A stretch of DNA of 64,000 bases, from assembly GCF_900108365.1 (NCBI RefSeq), contig NZ_FNWQ01000009.1:1-64000 (forward strand). The letters run 5' to 3'. The notes under the pieces were generated by a model. That model was not told the DNA's origin and searched no databases. It worked only from the letters and a program-made list of their open reading frames with translations. Positions 42,423-50,948 of this stretch are shown piece by piece (position 1 is the stretch's first letter; the number at the start of each line of letters is the position of its first letter). The translations under genes and the position numbers were made by a program. This DNA comes from Chryseobacterium culicis. Its GTDB lineage: Bacteria > Bacteroidota > Bacteroidia > Flavobacteriales > Weeksellaceae.

Positions 42423-42848
42423 CCTCTGGGTTGGCTGTATCTCACCAGAGTCATAGATTTGTTTGATAGAAAGGTCATAGGATAGTCATTAAGTGAAACG
42501 ATGAAGGCTCAGGACACCCAGGTTGCTGCCTTGAAAATGCCACGGCTTCACCGTCCTTTACAGGATAATGATAGTTTAATTTTCCATGCGGACATACGGA
42601 TACAGTATGCCTGCACATAATTTACATCAATAGTCGGAAAAAACATTACCCGAAGTATGAGCGGAAAAGGAAATTGTTATGATAATGTTGTAGCGGAGAG
42701 CTTTTTCAAGACCTTAAATACGGAATTTATTTATCAAAATAAATATGAAACTAGAGACCATGCCAAAAACTCTGTGTTTGAATATATAGAAACATTTTAC
42801 AACAGTCACAGAAGGCATTCGGCATTCGGAAATTTAACCATAAAATAG
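42423..42848 (+). pseudogene. Broken IS3-family transposase (OrfB part)
   Basis: The frame enters at GWLYLTRVIDLFDRKVIG (first catalytic Asp region), where the expected Trp codon has become TAG, continues SLSETMKAQDTQVAALKM and LIFHADIRIQYAC (second Asp region; the usual DRG reads DIR) to a TAA, and resumes in another frame as GKGNCYDNVVAESFFKTLNTEF (catalytic Glu) to HRRHSAFGNL. The 5' part of the element is missing and no terminal inverted repeats were found. Confidence 0.85.
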
Positions 42849-43075
42849 TAAAAATTTAATGTCTAACCAATCTAAAATGTAGGATAAAGAGTATATAAAT
42901 TTTGTCTCAAAAATAGTTACAAGTTCGTCAAAATTCTGTTATTATTTGAAGAACTACAAATGATGGAAAAACCTGCAATCATAGTCTATAAGAATGCAGG
43001 TAAAGTATCTTAATATCGTCGGGATTAATCTGATTGTTTATTAATTGAATCTGGATCCAAAGTGTTTTATTGTAA
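42849..43075. other. Spacer between IS remnant and AraC gene
   Basis: 227 bases without a gene. It holds an inverted repeat ACCTGCA...TGCAGGT (about 42,970-43,001, 17-base loop) that might terminate the araC-type gene or be element debris; the T-run expected of a terminator is absent. Confidence 0.35.
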
Positions 43076-43969
43076 TTAATTTAAATTTTTATACTCAAGT
43101 GGTGACAGACCTGTCTTCTGTTTAAAAAGGCGAGTAAAATGTTGAGGATACTTAAACCCCAGCTCATATGCAATCTCGCTAATCGATTTATTTACACTAA
43201 AAACTCTTTCCTTTGCTACATTTATTATTTTAAATTGAATATACTCCTGCGCTGTTTTTCCTGTTTCTCTTTTTATTAGGTCACCAAAATAATTTGGTGA
43301 AAGATTAAGTTCATCTGCACAGAATGAAACGGTAGGAATTCCTTGTTCTTTAGGTTTGTTTGAAGAGAAGTAATCGTTTAAAAGAGCTTCAAACTTTTCT
43401 ACAATTCCCATATTTACTGTTTCTCTGGTAATAAATTGTCGATCGTAGAACCTTGTGCAGTAGTTTAAAAATAGTTCAATAGCCGAAGTAATTACTGTTT
43501 TACTATGCTTATCTATAGACTGATTAAGCTCATGCTGAATTTGTCCAAAACATTCTAAAATAATTTTTCTTTCTTTCTCCGATAAATGTAATGCTTCATT
43601 TGTTTTGTAAGAAAAAAAACTAAAGGTGTCCATATGTTTTCCTAAAGCAGTATTATGAAGGAAGTCTGGGTGGAACAGCAGAGCAGTACCGGAAGGTTGA
43701 TACATTTCATTCCCTGTGACTTCAACAATTTGACCAGGAGCAAAGAAAACTAATGTTCCTTGTTGGTAATCGTAAGTATTGTTGCCATACTTAATGTCAC
43801 CGCATTTTACTTCTTTTAATATGATGCAGTAAACATTAAAGATCATTTTATAAGCGTGCCTAGGATCAGCTTTTGATAGATCTGTAATTGTAACTAAAGG
43901 ATGTAATGTTTCGTTATTATTAAAATCATTATAGTCCTGAACTGTATTAAAATTAATTACTCGTTCCAT
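43076..43969 (-). CDS. AraC-family transcriptional regulator
   Basis: A 297-residue regulator; start at MERVINFNTVQDYNDF (43,969), as a longer frame adds 16 unlikely residues. The N-terminal cupin-like effector domain covers about residues 1-170. The C-terminal pair of helix-turn-helices has DELNLSPNYFGDLIKRETGKTAQEY and ISEIAYELGFKYPQHFTRLFKQKTGLSPLEYK. It lies at the left of the molybdoenzyme cluster and is divergent from the desulfurase gene; TAACTTTG on the minus strand (43,991-43,998) is its likely -7 box. A direct-repeat site found in its own upstream region recurs before two other units here, so it is the likely regulator of the cluster. Confidence 0.92.
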   Translation of the reverse strand: MERVINFNTVQDYNDFNNNETLHPLVTITDLSKADPRHAYKMIFNVYCIILKEVKCGDIKYGNNTYDYQQGTLVFFAPGQIVEVTGNEMYQPSGTALLFHPDFLHNTALGKHMDTFSFFSYKTNEALHLSEKERKIILECFGQIQHELNQSIDKHSKTVITSAIELFLNYCTRFYDRQFITRETVNMGIVEKFEALLNDYFSSNKPKEQGIPTVSFCADELNLSPNYFGDLIKRETGKTAQEYIQFKIINVAKERVFSVNKSISEIAYELGFKYPQHFTRLFKQKTGLSPLEYKNLN

Positions 43970-44037
43970 TTTTGTAGTATTTTTATAAAACAAAGTTATA
44001 TTTTTATGCTTTATCATTCCTTTTTATAAATGATAAT

Positions 44038-44072
44038 CCGTAATTATGGTACAAAATACCGTAATATATATA
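44038..44072 (+). promoter_or_regulatory. Predicted AraC-type operator, copy A
   Basis: Two direct half-sites of the form CNGTAATNNNNNTA, 21 bases apart: CCGTAATTATGGTA and CCGTAATATATATA. It lies in the divergent region between the araC-type gene and the desulfurase gene, 39 bases from the araC -7 box. Confidence 0.65.
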
Positions 44073-44142
44073 CTTATTAGGCTAAGTGTTTGACGATTAG
44101 CATTTATTATTGTCTTATTTTTACTTCCAATTTTTTATTTCA

Positions 44143-45279
44143 ATGGAAAATGATTTTGTTTATTTAGATTTTAATGCAACAACTCCTGTAGATCCTAGAG
44201 TGATTGATGAGATGAGTCCATATTTTAATAATTTTTATGCAAATTCAGGGAGCAGTCATTTATTCGGTATTGCTATAAATGAATCGGTTGAAAATGCACG
44301 AAAACAAATTGCTGATCTTATCACTGCAAATATTAAAGAAATTATTTATACTTCAGGAGCAACCGAAGCAGTAAATCTTGCTTTGAAAGGCTTTGATGAA
44401 ACTAATAAAAAACATATTATTACTGTAAAAACCGAACATAAAGCTGTTCTGGATACTTGCAGTTTTCTTGAAAATCGAGGTTTCAATATGTCTTATCTTG
44501 ATGTGGACAGAGAGGGGCATATCGATCTTGATGAGCTGAGAAATGAGTTAAATGAAAAAACACTGATGGTTTGTGTAATGTATGTCAATAATGAAACAGG
44601 AATTATTCATCCCATCAAAGAAATTGCGGACATTACTCGCCAAAACGGAAGTTTGTTTTTCTGTGATGCAACGCAGGCAATTGGAAAAATTCCTATTGCT
44701 GTTAAAGAATTAGATATTGATTTGATGGCTTTCTCCGCACATAAATTTTACGGACCGAAAGGTATTGGAGCACTTTATATTTCTTCAAGGTTAAAGAAAG
44801 AACTAAACTCCCAAATCCAAGGTGGAGGACAGCAATTTAATTTAAGAAGCGGAACTTTGAATGTGCCGGGAATCATTGCAATGGGAAAAGCGGCTGAAAT
44901 AGCGATGTTGGAAATGCAGGAAAATAGAATTCATATCGCCAAATTAAGAGATGAATTGGAAAATGCTCTGCTTGAAATTCCTGAAGTTTATATTAATGGT
45001 GATAAAAATAACAGAATCTTCAATACCACAAATATTTGTTTCAAAGGAGTGAATTCTGAACAAATGATTTTATCTTTGGGAACGGTTTGTGTTTCCAGCG
45101 GTTCTGCCTGTAATGCAACGACTTCCAAACCTTCTCACGTTTTGAAAGCAATGGGTATAAATGATTCTGATGCACTTTCTTCAATACGATTTAGCTTAGG
45201 TAAATTCAATACAAGATCAGATATAGAAATTGCTGTTGAGAAAATTAAAAAAATTGTTGCAAAACTTCGGGAGGTGTAA
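44143..45279 (+). CDS. NifS/IscS-like cysteine desulfurase
   Basis: A 378-residue PLP enzyme taking sulfur from cysteine. VYLDFNATTPVDPRV starts it; IYTSGATEAVNLALKG near residue 70, the PLP lysine in SAHKFYGPKGIGALY near 205, and the mobile Cys in CVSSGSACNATTSKPSHVL near 328 are present. I used the ATG at 44,143. Xanthine-oxidase-family enzymes need a sulfido ligand on Mo, supplied by a desulfurase acting with XdhC-type proteins, so a role in cofactor sulfuration is a good inference. Its stop is only 5 bases from the convergent moaC-moaB stop. Confidence 0.9.
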   Translation: MENDFVYLDFNATTPVDPRVIDEMSPYFNNFYANSGSSHLFGIAINESVENARKQIADLITANIKEIIYTSGATEAVNLALKGFDETNKKHIITVKTEHKAVLDTCSFLENRGFNMSYLDVDREGHIDLDELRNELNEKTLMVCVMYVNNETGIIHPIKEIADITRQNGSLFFCDATQAIGKIPIAVKELDIDLMAFSAHKFYGPKGIGALYISSRLKKELNSQIQGGGQQFNLRSGTLNVPGIIAMGKAAEIAMLEMQENRIHIAKLRDELENALLEIPEVYINGDKNNRIFNTTNICFKGVNSEQMILSLGTVCVSSGSACNATTSKPSHVLKAMGINDSDALSSIRFSLGKFNTRSDIEIAVEKIKKIVAKLREV

Positions 45280-45284
45280 TTTAC

Positions 45285-46193
45285 TTAGTGTCCATCACCT
45301 TTCTTCACCGAAAAAACGTGCAAGATCTGCGGAAATAATGCCTGAACATATTCTTTCACAGCACCTGCCGAACCAGGCAATGTCAAAATAAGCATATTAT
45401 CTGAAAAGCCTGCAATACCTCTTGAAAGCATTGAGGTTTTTACGCGATCCTGTCCGTAATTTCTGGCGGTTTCCATAATTCCGGGAATTTCTTTTGTTAT
45501 GAAAGGCAAAACCGCTTCAGGTGTTACATCTCGGTCGGATAAACCTGTTCCACCAGTGAAAATAAGCAAATCACAATTTTTATTTTTAAAAGATTCAATC
45601 TTTTCCTGAATTGATAAAATGTCATCGGGAATAACGGAATAATCAATGGTACTGATGCCTTGTTTTTGAAGGGCTTCCACCAATATTTTACCGGATGAAT
45701 CTTCTTTAATGCCTTGAGAAACTGAATCGCTACACACCACAACTGCAGCGGTTAAATCAGTTACATCAATACTTTTCTGGTTGCTTTTTCCTCCTTTTTT
45801 TTCTAATAAACGAATGTTTGCAATCTCCACATTTTTATCAATCGGCTTCAGCATATCGTAAATAACCAGTGAAGCGACTGATGCACCGTGCATTGCTTCA
45901 ACTTCAACTCCGGTTTTATAAATGGTATGAACTTCAACTTTGATATGGATATTCATTTCATCAAAATCATAGTTTATCGCTGCAAATTCAACGGGAAGAG
46001 GATGACAATCAGGAATCACATCACTGGTTTTCTTGATAGCCAGTAAAGCCGAAGCTCTCGCAAATTCAAGCACATTTCCTTTGGGCACCGTTCCGTTTTT
46101 TACTGCTTCAATCGTAGAAGCTGAAGATGTTTTAATGGTTGCACCTGCAATCGCCTTACGAAGTGTGAAAGTTTTAAAAGTAATATCTACCAT
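45285..46193 (-). CDS. MoaC-MoaB fusion, molybdopterin biosynthesis
   Basis: A 302-residue two-domain protein. The N-terminal half (about 1-150) is MoaC, which with MoaA makes cyclic pyranopterin phosphate: NVLEFARASALLAIKKTSDVIPDCHPLP and GVEVEAMHGASVASLVIYDMLK. The C-terminal half (about 155-300) is a MoaB/MogA adenylyltransferase domain: AVVVCSDSVSQGIKEDSSG, LLIFTGGTGLSDRDVTPEAV and LPGSAGAVKEYV. Start taken at MVDITFK, four bases after moaE. Last gene of the ten-gene operon. Confidence 0.93.
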   Translation of the reverse strand: MVDITFKTFTLRKAIAGATIKTSSASTIEAVKNGTVPKGNVLEFARASALLAIKKTSDVIPDCHPLPVEFAAINYDFDEMNIHIKVEVHTIYKTGVEVEAMHGASVASLVIYDMLKPIDKNVEIANIRLLEKKGGKSNQKSIDVTDLTAAVVVCSDSVSQGIKEDSSGKILVEALQKQGISTIDYSVIPDDILSIQEKIESFKNKNCDLLIFTGGTGLSDRDVTPEAVLPFITKEIPGIMETARNYGQDRVKTSMLSRGIAGFSDNMLILTLPGSAGAVKEYVQALFPQILHVFSVKKGDGH

Positions 46194-46197
46194 TTTT

Positions 46198-46635
46198 TTA
46201 TTGATTGATTTTCCATTGATGTGTTTCGTCCTCAAAAATTTCTTTACCCCAAATCGGAAGCTCAGATTTTATCCTTTCTACAACTTCATTACAAGCCAAA
46301 GTAGCGTTTTTTCTATGAGGTGAAGAAGTGAAAACAAAGAGACAAATTTCTCCTGTATTCACAACTCCAAGACTGTGATAAATATGCATACAAGTGAGTT
46401 CATATTTAACAAAAATATCTTCTCTTATGGTGGTCATTTGATTTAAAGCCAATTCCTCATAAGCTGTATATTCTATAGCTTTTACTATTTTATCATCAAT
46501 TTTATCGGCTCTGATTTGTCCTAAAAATATCTGATGGGCTCCGATTTCTGTTTTTGCAGAATGATGCGAAATACTTTCTGCAATAAACGTTGGTGAAATT
46601 GCCCCTTCTAAAAATATATTTTTGATTTTACTCAT
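46198..46635 (-). CDS. moaE: Molybdopterin synthase catalytic subunit
   Basis: A 145-residue MoaE, the large subunit that adds the dithiolene sulfurs to precursor Z using thiocarboxylated MoaD. IGAHQIFLGQIRADKIDDK near residue 32, IEYTAYEELALNQM, and the conserved SSPHRKNATLACNEVVERIKSELPIWGKEIF with the active-site Lys region are all seen. It overlaps the MoeB gene by 8 bases. Confidence 0.94.
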   Translation of the reverse strand: MSKIKNIFLEGAISPTFIAESISHHSAKTEIGAHQIFLGQIRADKIDDKIVKAIEYTAYEELALNQMTTIREDIFVKYELTCMHIYHSLGVVNTGEICLFVFTSSPHRKNATLACNEVVERIKSELPIWGKEIFEDETHQWKINQ

Positions 46636-47737
46636 TCTTTAAATTTTTTAAGTGATTGATTCCGCCTTCCAAACTACTGATTTGATATTCTGAACTTAAA
46701 TTTTCCTGTAGTAATTGAGCTCCCATCAGGCTTCTTTTTCCTGACTGACAAATCACAATGATATTTTTATGCTGAATTTCAAATATCTTTTCATTTAATT
46801 GAGATAAAGGTATTGATAAATAAGGTAAATCGATTTTTGGAAATTCATCCAATTCACGAACGTCAATAATTAAAGTGTCCGGAATTTTTGCTGACTCTAA
46901 AAATTCGGAAGATGAAATGATTTTCACATTATGATTATTGATTCCACAATGCTCTTCATAATTCATCAATTCAAATTCATCAATTGTAGAAGGGAAATTA
47001 GAGTTACTTTCAATCTCAATCGGAATATCATAAATCGCTGTCTGATAATCCAGCAAATCAATGCTCATTAATTTATTGGCTAAAGGTTTTCCTATTCCGG
47101 TGATTATTTTAATAGCTTCTGTAGCTTGCAATGTTCCGATAATTCCTGGCAAAACACCTAACACACCGGCTTCATTGCAATCGGGAACTTCATTGGGTTT
47201 CGGCGGCTGCGGGAAAAGATTTCTGTAGCTTGTTGTGACTCCTTCTTTATTTGGGATATTAAAAACTGCAATCTGACCTTCATATTGATAAATGGCACCA
47301 AAAATCAATGTTTTTTTCATTATTCTGCAAGAGTCATCGATAAGATAACGTGTTGGAAAATTATCACTGCAATCTAAAACCAAATCATATTCATTGATGA
47401 TTTTTACTGCATTTTTGGAGGTTATTTGCTCTGAAATGATGTTAATGAAAATATCGGGATTCATTAGACGGAGTCTTTTAGAAGCAACTTCAGTTTTTAG
47501 TTGACCAATATCTTCTGTTGTATACAAAACCTGTCGCTGGAGATTGCTTATTGAAACTACATCATGATCCACAATTCCAATAGTTCCTATTCCTGAAGCG
47601 GTAAGATATTGCAAAACAGGGCAACCCAAACCTCCGGCGCCGATGACCAAAACACGAGCCGAAAGTAGTTTTTGCTGCGCTTCAATCCCGAATCCCCGCA
47701 GTTTTATTTGTCTGTCGTATCTATCTTTATTTAGCAT
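46628..47737 (-). CDS. moeB: MoeB-like adenylyltransferase with rhodanese domain
   Basis: A 369-residue protein. The ThiF/E1-like domain (about 1-240) has RQIKLRGFGIEAQQKL, the nucleotide motif VLVIGAGGLGCPVLQYL near residue 30, SNLQRQVLY and DCSDNFPTRYLIDD; it adenylates the C-terminus of MoaD. A rhodanese domain (about 270-369) follows, with the catalytic Cys in NIIVICQSGKRSLMGAQLL. The fused domain may pass sulfur to MoaD. No CxxC zinc pair is obvious. Confidence 0.92.
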   Translation of the reverse strand: MLNKDRYDRQIKLRGFGIEAQQKLLSARVLVIGAGGLGCPVLQYLTASGIGTIGIVDHDVVSISNLQRQVLYTTEDIGQLKTEVASKRLRLMNPDIFINIISEQITSKNAVKIINEYDLVLDCSDNFPTRYLIDDSCRIMKKTLIFGAIYQYEGQIAVFNIPNKEGVTTSYRNLFPQPPKPNEVPDCNEAGVLGVLPGIIGTLQATEAIKIITGIGKPLANKLMSIDLLDYQTAIYDIPIEIESNSNFPSTIDEFELMNYEEHCGINNHNVKIISSSEFLESAKIPDTLIIDVRELDEFPKIDLPYLSIPLSQLNEKIFEIQHKNIIVICQSGKRSLMGAQLLQENLSSEYQISSLEGGINHLKNLKNE

Positions 47738-47738
47738 A

Positions 47739-47969
47739 TTATCCTCCGGAATAAGGTGGCATTAAAGCTACCATATCATTATTATTAAGTATTGTAATTT
47801 CAGAAATTATTTTCTGATTAACGGCAACTCTCAGTTTTAAATCTTTTATGGATGGAAATTCCTGATAAATTTTATGTAACAATTCATCTGTTGTTTCAGC
47901 TTCCAGTTCAAAATTTGAGCCCGAAATTTCTTTCAATTTACCAAAAGTAATCACTTTAATATTTGCCAT
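47739..47969 (-). CDS. moaD: Molybdopterin synthase sulfur-carrier subunit
   Basis: A 76-residue ubiquitin-like protein ending MPPYSGG; the C-terminal Gly-Gly is the site of adenylation and thiocarboxylation. DMVALMPPYSGG and the length are typical of MoaD. One base from moeB and sharing one base with the preceding gene. Confidence 0.93.
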   Translation of the reverse strand: MANIKVITFGKLKEISGSNFELEAETTDELLHKIYQEFPSIKDLKLRVAVNQKIISEITILNNNDMVALMPPYSGG

Positions 47970-48448
47970 TAGTCTACTTTTTTCAGTTGGATGGTCTTTA
48001 AATTCTTCACATATCTTCTTCCTGTTGCAAAATCAGTGGGTGATAGAGTAGAAATCCCGTCATTCGGTCGGTCTTTTGCGTCAGTAATAATTAATGCAGT
48101 ATCTCCAACTGCTGTATTGAAAATCTCATTCCACGAGAAAACGACTTTGTAATTATCTTCTGCGATGCAAACGATATAATATTCGCTGAGTACTTTAGGC
48201 GATTTTTCTTTAAAGGCAACTTTAGATAAAACATCTCTCAACAAAACCCCATTGGCATTTTCGAGGGTCGATTTATACTCCTTTAAATGATTCGTTATTT
48301 TCAGACTTTTAATGTTGTGCTTCTGAAATGCTTTTAAATCATCCAACGTCATTACTTTTTTCTCATTATCTGGATTGATAATTTCAAAACTTTGTCCAAA
48401 AGACAAAATTGAGGAAAAAATGAACATTATTACAGCTAAATTTTTCAT
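47969..48448 (-). CDS. Secreted orphan protein, possible molybdopterin-binding fold
   Basis: A 159-residue secreted protein with signal peptide MKNLAVIMFIFSSILSFGQ. The mature part resembles the compact Oxidored_molyb-like domain seen in some small periplasmic proteins (VLLRDVLSKVAF, KVVFSWNEIFNTAVGDTALII, TGRRYVKNLKTIQL). One Cys occurs in YYIVCIAEDN; whether it can bind Mo is unclear. Being inside the cofactor operon, between moaD and a permease gene, it may handle molybdate or cofactor, or serve the exported enzymes. Role unknown. Confidence 0.7.
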   Translation of the reverse strand: MKNLAVIMFIFSSILSFGQSFEIINPDNEKKVMTLDDLKAFQKHNIKSLKITNHLKEYKSTLENANGVLLRDVLSKVAFKEKSPKVLSEYYIVCIAEDNYKVVFSWNEIFNTAVGDTALIITDAKDRPNDGISTLSPTDFATGRRYVKNLKTIQLKKVD

Positions 48449-48451
48449 ATT

Positions 48452-49180
48452 CTAAATGATTATTAATTTATATGCAGCCATCAGTAAAACGACAGCCAAG
48501 ACATATTTGATTCCATTTTGGTTAAGTTTGGAAGAAGCAAGGTAAGAACCAAGTAGTCCACCTGCAAATGCGCAAACGACATACATCCACATATCATTGG
48601 TAAAAGAAATTTCTTTGGTAAGCATTCCGCCCAATCCTGAAACCGAATTAACGAAGATAAAAGCTGCACTAATGGCCGCAGTCTGTTTTTGGTTGGTCCA
48701 CTTTAATAAAATCAGCACCGGAGATAATAAAATTCCACCTCCAATGCCGATCATTCCGGAAAATAATCCAATGATACCTCCAAAAATCAATGATAAATAG
48801 GGGTTGGGTTCTTTCAAATCTTTATCATCAGGACTTTTAAAAAAGAAAAAACGGAATACAGGAAATAGCAATAGAACACCTAAAATTCTTTTGTATAATA
48901 CATCTTCAATATGAATCATTCCTCCCACGAAAGCGAGTGGAATAGAAGCGAGTGCAATCGGAAGAAATATCCGAAGCTTAAAATGCCCTCCTCTGTAATA
49001 TTGAATAAAAGACGTCATCGAAACAAAAAGATTGAGTACCAAAGCAGTTGGTTTCATCTCTTTCGGAGCAACGCCGTACAACGCCATCAATGCAAGGTAG
49101 CCACTCGCACCACCGTGCCCTACAGCAGCATACAAGGCTGCAATAACAAATAAAATAATATAAAAAACTTCTACATTCAT
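48452..49180 (-). CDS. TauE/SafE-type membrane permease
   Basis: A 242-residue inner-membrane protein with about seven or eight helices. ALYAAVGHGGASGYLALMALYG near residue 15-35 and the second-half repeat GIIGLFSGMIGIGGGILLSPVLILL near 135-155 are the signature motifs of the TauE/SafE family of sulfur-anion exporters and permeases. Its place in a molybdenum cofactor operon, with no ModABC transporter visible, makes an oxyanion (molybdate, sulfite) a possible substrate. That is inference. Confidence 0.88.
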   Translation of the reverse strand: MNVEVFYIILFVIAALYAAVGHGGASGYLALMALYGVAPKEMKPTALVLNLFVSMTSFIQYYRGGHFKLRIFLPIALASIPLAFVGGMIHIEDVLYKRILGVLLLFPVFRFFFFKSPDDKDLKEPNPYLSLIFGGIIGLFSGMIGIGGGILLSPVLILLKWTNQKQTAAISAAFIFVNSVSGLGGMLTKEISFTNDMWMYVVCAFAGGLLGSYLASSKLNQNGIKYVLAVVLLMAAYKLIII

Positions 49181-50355
49181 TACTTTAAAATTATAATTTC
49201 AACCGGCTCATCTTGTTGACAACCTTCGGACTCTTCATTTAAAATAATCAGGCAGTTTGCTTCTGCAAAACTTTGGAGCTTGTAAGATTCCTGTGCGTGA
49301 AGCGGAGTAACTCTTCCGTCATCGTAAATACCTTTTAGAAAATGAGTAAGACCTTTCTTTTTCTTATAGGTTGAAGTAACAGCAGCCATTGTTTTATTTG
49401 TAATAGCAGGCTTTTTTGTTAATTCAGAAAGAAGCGGAGCAACATACAGATAAAAACAGGTAAGAGCCGAAGATGGATTTCCCGGTAGGCCAAAAATTAA
49501 TTTTTCTCCTTTTGTTCCGAAGTAAAGCGGTTTTCCCGGCTTTTGTTTTATTTTATGAAATTGTTGTTGAATCTCGCATTTTTTTGTGGCTTCAATGACA
49601 AAATCGTAATCACCTACACTTACACCGCCGACCAATAATACAATATCTGTTTCTGAAACAGCAGATTCCAGAACTTTCTGTATTTCTTCAGGGTTATCTT
49701 TTACCCAAAAAATATCGATTTTCTGAATTCCCGACTGCCTTAAAACACTTTCTAATTGTATGGAATTGGATTCAAATATTTGTCCGAATTCCAAAGTCTC
49801 TCCCGGTTTTTTGAGCTCATCTCCTGTTAAAATCAAAGAAACAGTTGGTGCTGAATAAACCATGACTTCCGTACATCCGATTCCTGCCAAATATCCGATA
49901 GCAGCAGCTGAAAGATAGCTTTCCGAACGTATTGCAACAGTATTAATTTTTGCATCACTGCCGATGGGTCTTACATTCAGACTTTCTTTCAGCTCTTTGT
50001 CTTCTATAATTAATTTGTTATTTTCAACACTTACTTTTTCCTGCATAACCACAGTATCCGCTCCGAAAGGAAGAGGTGCGCCGGTGAAAATACGATAAGC
50101 AGTTCCTTCTTCAAGTTGAAATTGCTCTGTGCATCCGGCAGTAATTTCACCAATAATTGTCAAGGGCTGATTTCTATCCTGAAACCGAATTGCATAACCA
50201 TCCATCGAGGATTGTAAGAAATTTGGAATGTTGTATTTTGAATAAATATCTTCGGAGGTGGTGTATCCGAAGGCTTCTTTTAAAGAAAGAATTTGTTCTT
50301 TCCTTGGCGGAATATTGAGCCTGATAATTTCCTGAGCTTCTTTTACACTAATCAT
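49180..50355 (-). CDS. moeA: Molybdopterin molybdenumtransferase
   Basis: A 391-residue MoeA, which inserts molybdate into adenylated molybdopterin. SSMDGYAIRF near residue 50, FTGAPLPFGADTVVMQE near 90, LLVGGVSVGDYDFV near 240 and GLPGNPSSALTCFYLYV near 300 are diagnostic. It overlaps mocA by four bases and shares one base with the permease gene. Confidence 0.96.
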   Translation of the reverse strand: MISVKEAQEIIRLNIPPRKEQILSLKEAFGYTTSEDIYSKYNIPNFLQSSMDGYAIRFQDRNQPLTIIGEITAGCTEQFQLEEGTAYRIFTGAPLPFGADTVVMQEKVSVENNKLIIEDKELKESLNVRPIGSDAKINTVAIRSESYLSAAAIGYLAGIGCTEVMVYSAPTVSLILTGDELKKPGETLEFGQIFESNSIQLESVLRQSGIQKIDIFWVKDNPEEIQKVLESAVSETDIVLLVGGVSVGDYDFVIEATKKCEIQQQFHKIKQKPGKPLYFGTKGEKLIFGLPGNPSSALTCFYLYVAPLLSELTKKPAITNKTMAAVTSTYKKKKGLTHFLKGIYDDGRVTPLHAQESYKLQSFAEANCLIILNEESEGCQQDEPVEIIILK

Positions 50356-50948
50356 TTATTAAGTTTTAAATTATCATAATCCGAAGGCGTATCAATATCG
50401 ATTGCCCCTTTTTCAAATTCAAAAACAGCGACATCATCACTATTTTGAAGGATTATTTTTTTTGCACCCTGCTCTCCCTGTAGCTGAATCAACTCTTCAA
50501 AATATTTTTTCGAGAATAAAGCCGGAACACCTAATGTTTCTGCATACTTTGCCACAGCAATTTCTTTTTTTGAAGTTTTAAAAATATTGATCATTTCAAC
50601 AAAAACATCACTGTTAAGGTAGGGCTGGTCACAAACAGAAATAAAACATTTTTCCATTTCCGAGAATTTTAACAACAATGTTTTCAATCCCAAATTGATG
50701 GATGATGCCATTCCTGATTTCCAATTTGTATTGATGCAGATTGAAATATTTTTACCTTGAATTGATGATTCTATTTTTTCGTGTTCGGAGCCTAAAACAA
50801 GAATAATATTTTCTTTTTCAAACACATTCAAAGAAATATCGATGATTTTCTCGAGCAAAGTTTTTCCTTCAAACAATAACAATTGCTTGGGAGATCCCAT
50901 TCTTGAGGAGCCTCCGGCTGCGAGTAATATGATGCCTGTATTTTTCAT
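50352..50948 (-). CDS. MocA-like molybdenum cofactor cytidylyltransferase
   Basis: A 198-residue nucleotidyltransferase. ILLAAGGSSRMGSPKQLLLFEGKTLLEK is the NTP-binding loop; FISVCDQPYLNSDVFVEM near residue 100 holds the metal-binding Asp region, and GVPALFSKKYFEELIQLQGEQGAKK follows. In E. coli MocA makes molybdopterin cytosine dinucleotide for the PaoABC aldehyde oxidase. A PaoABC-like enzyme is encoded in this cluster, so the same cofactor form is likely. Confidence 0.87.
   Translation of the reverse strand: MKNTGIILLAAGGSSRMGSPKQLLLFEGKTLLEKIIDISLNVFEKENIILVLGSEHEKIESSIQGKNISICINTNWKSGMASSINLGLKTLLLKFSEMEKCFISVCDQPYLNSDVFVEMINIFKTSKKEIAVAKYAETLGVPALFSKKYFEELIQLQGEQGAKKIILQNSDDVAVFEFEKGAIDIDTPSDYDNLKLNK

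Noticed and set aside
42162..42485. Intact 107-residue hypothetical gene
   Set aside because: It is a chimera of a DUF932 N-terminus and an IS3 transposase fragment.
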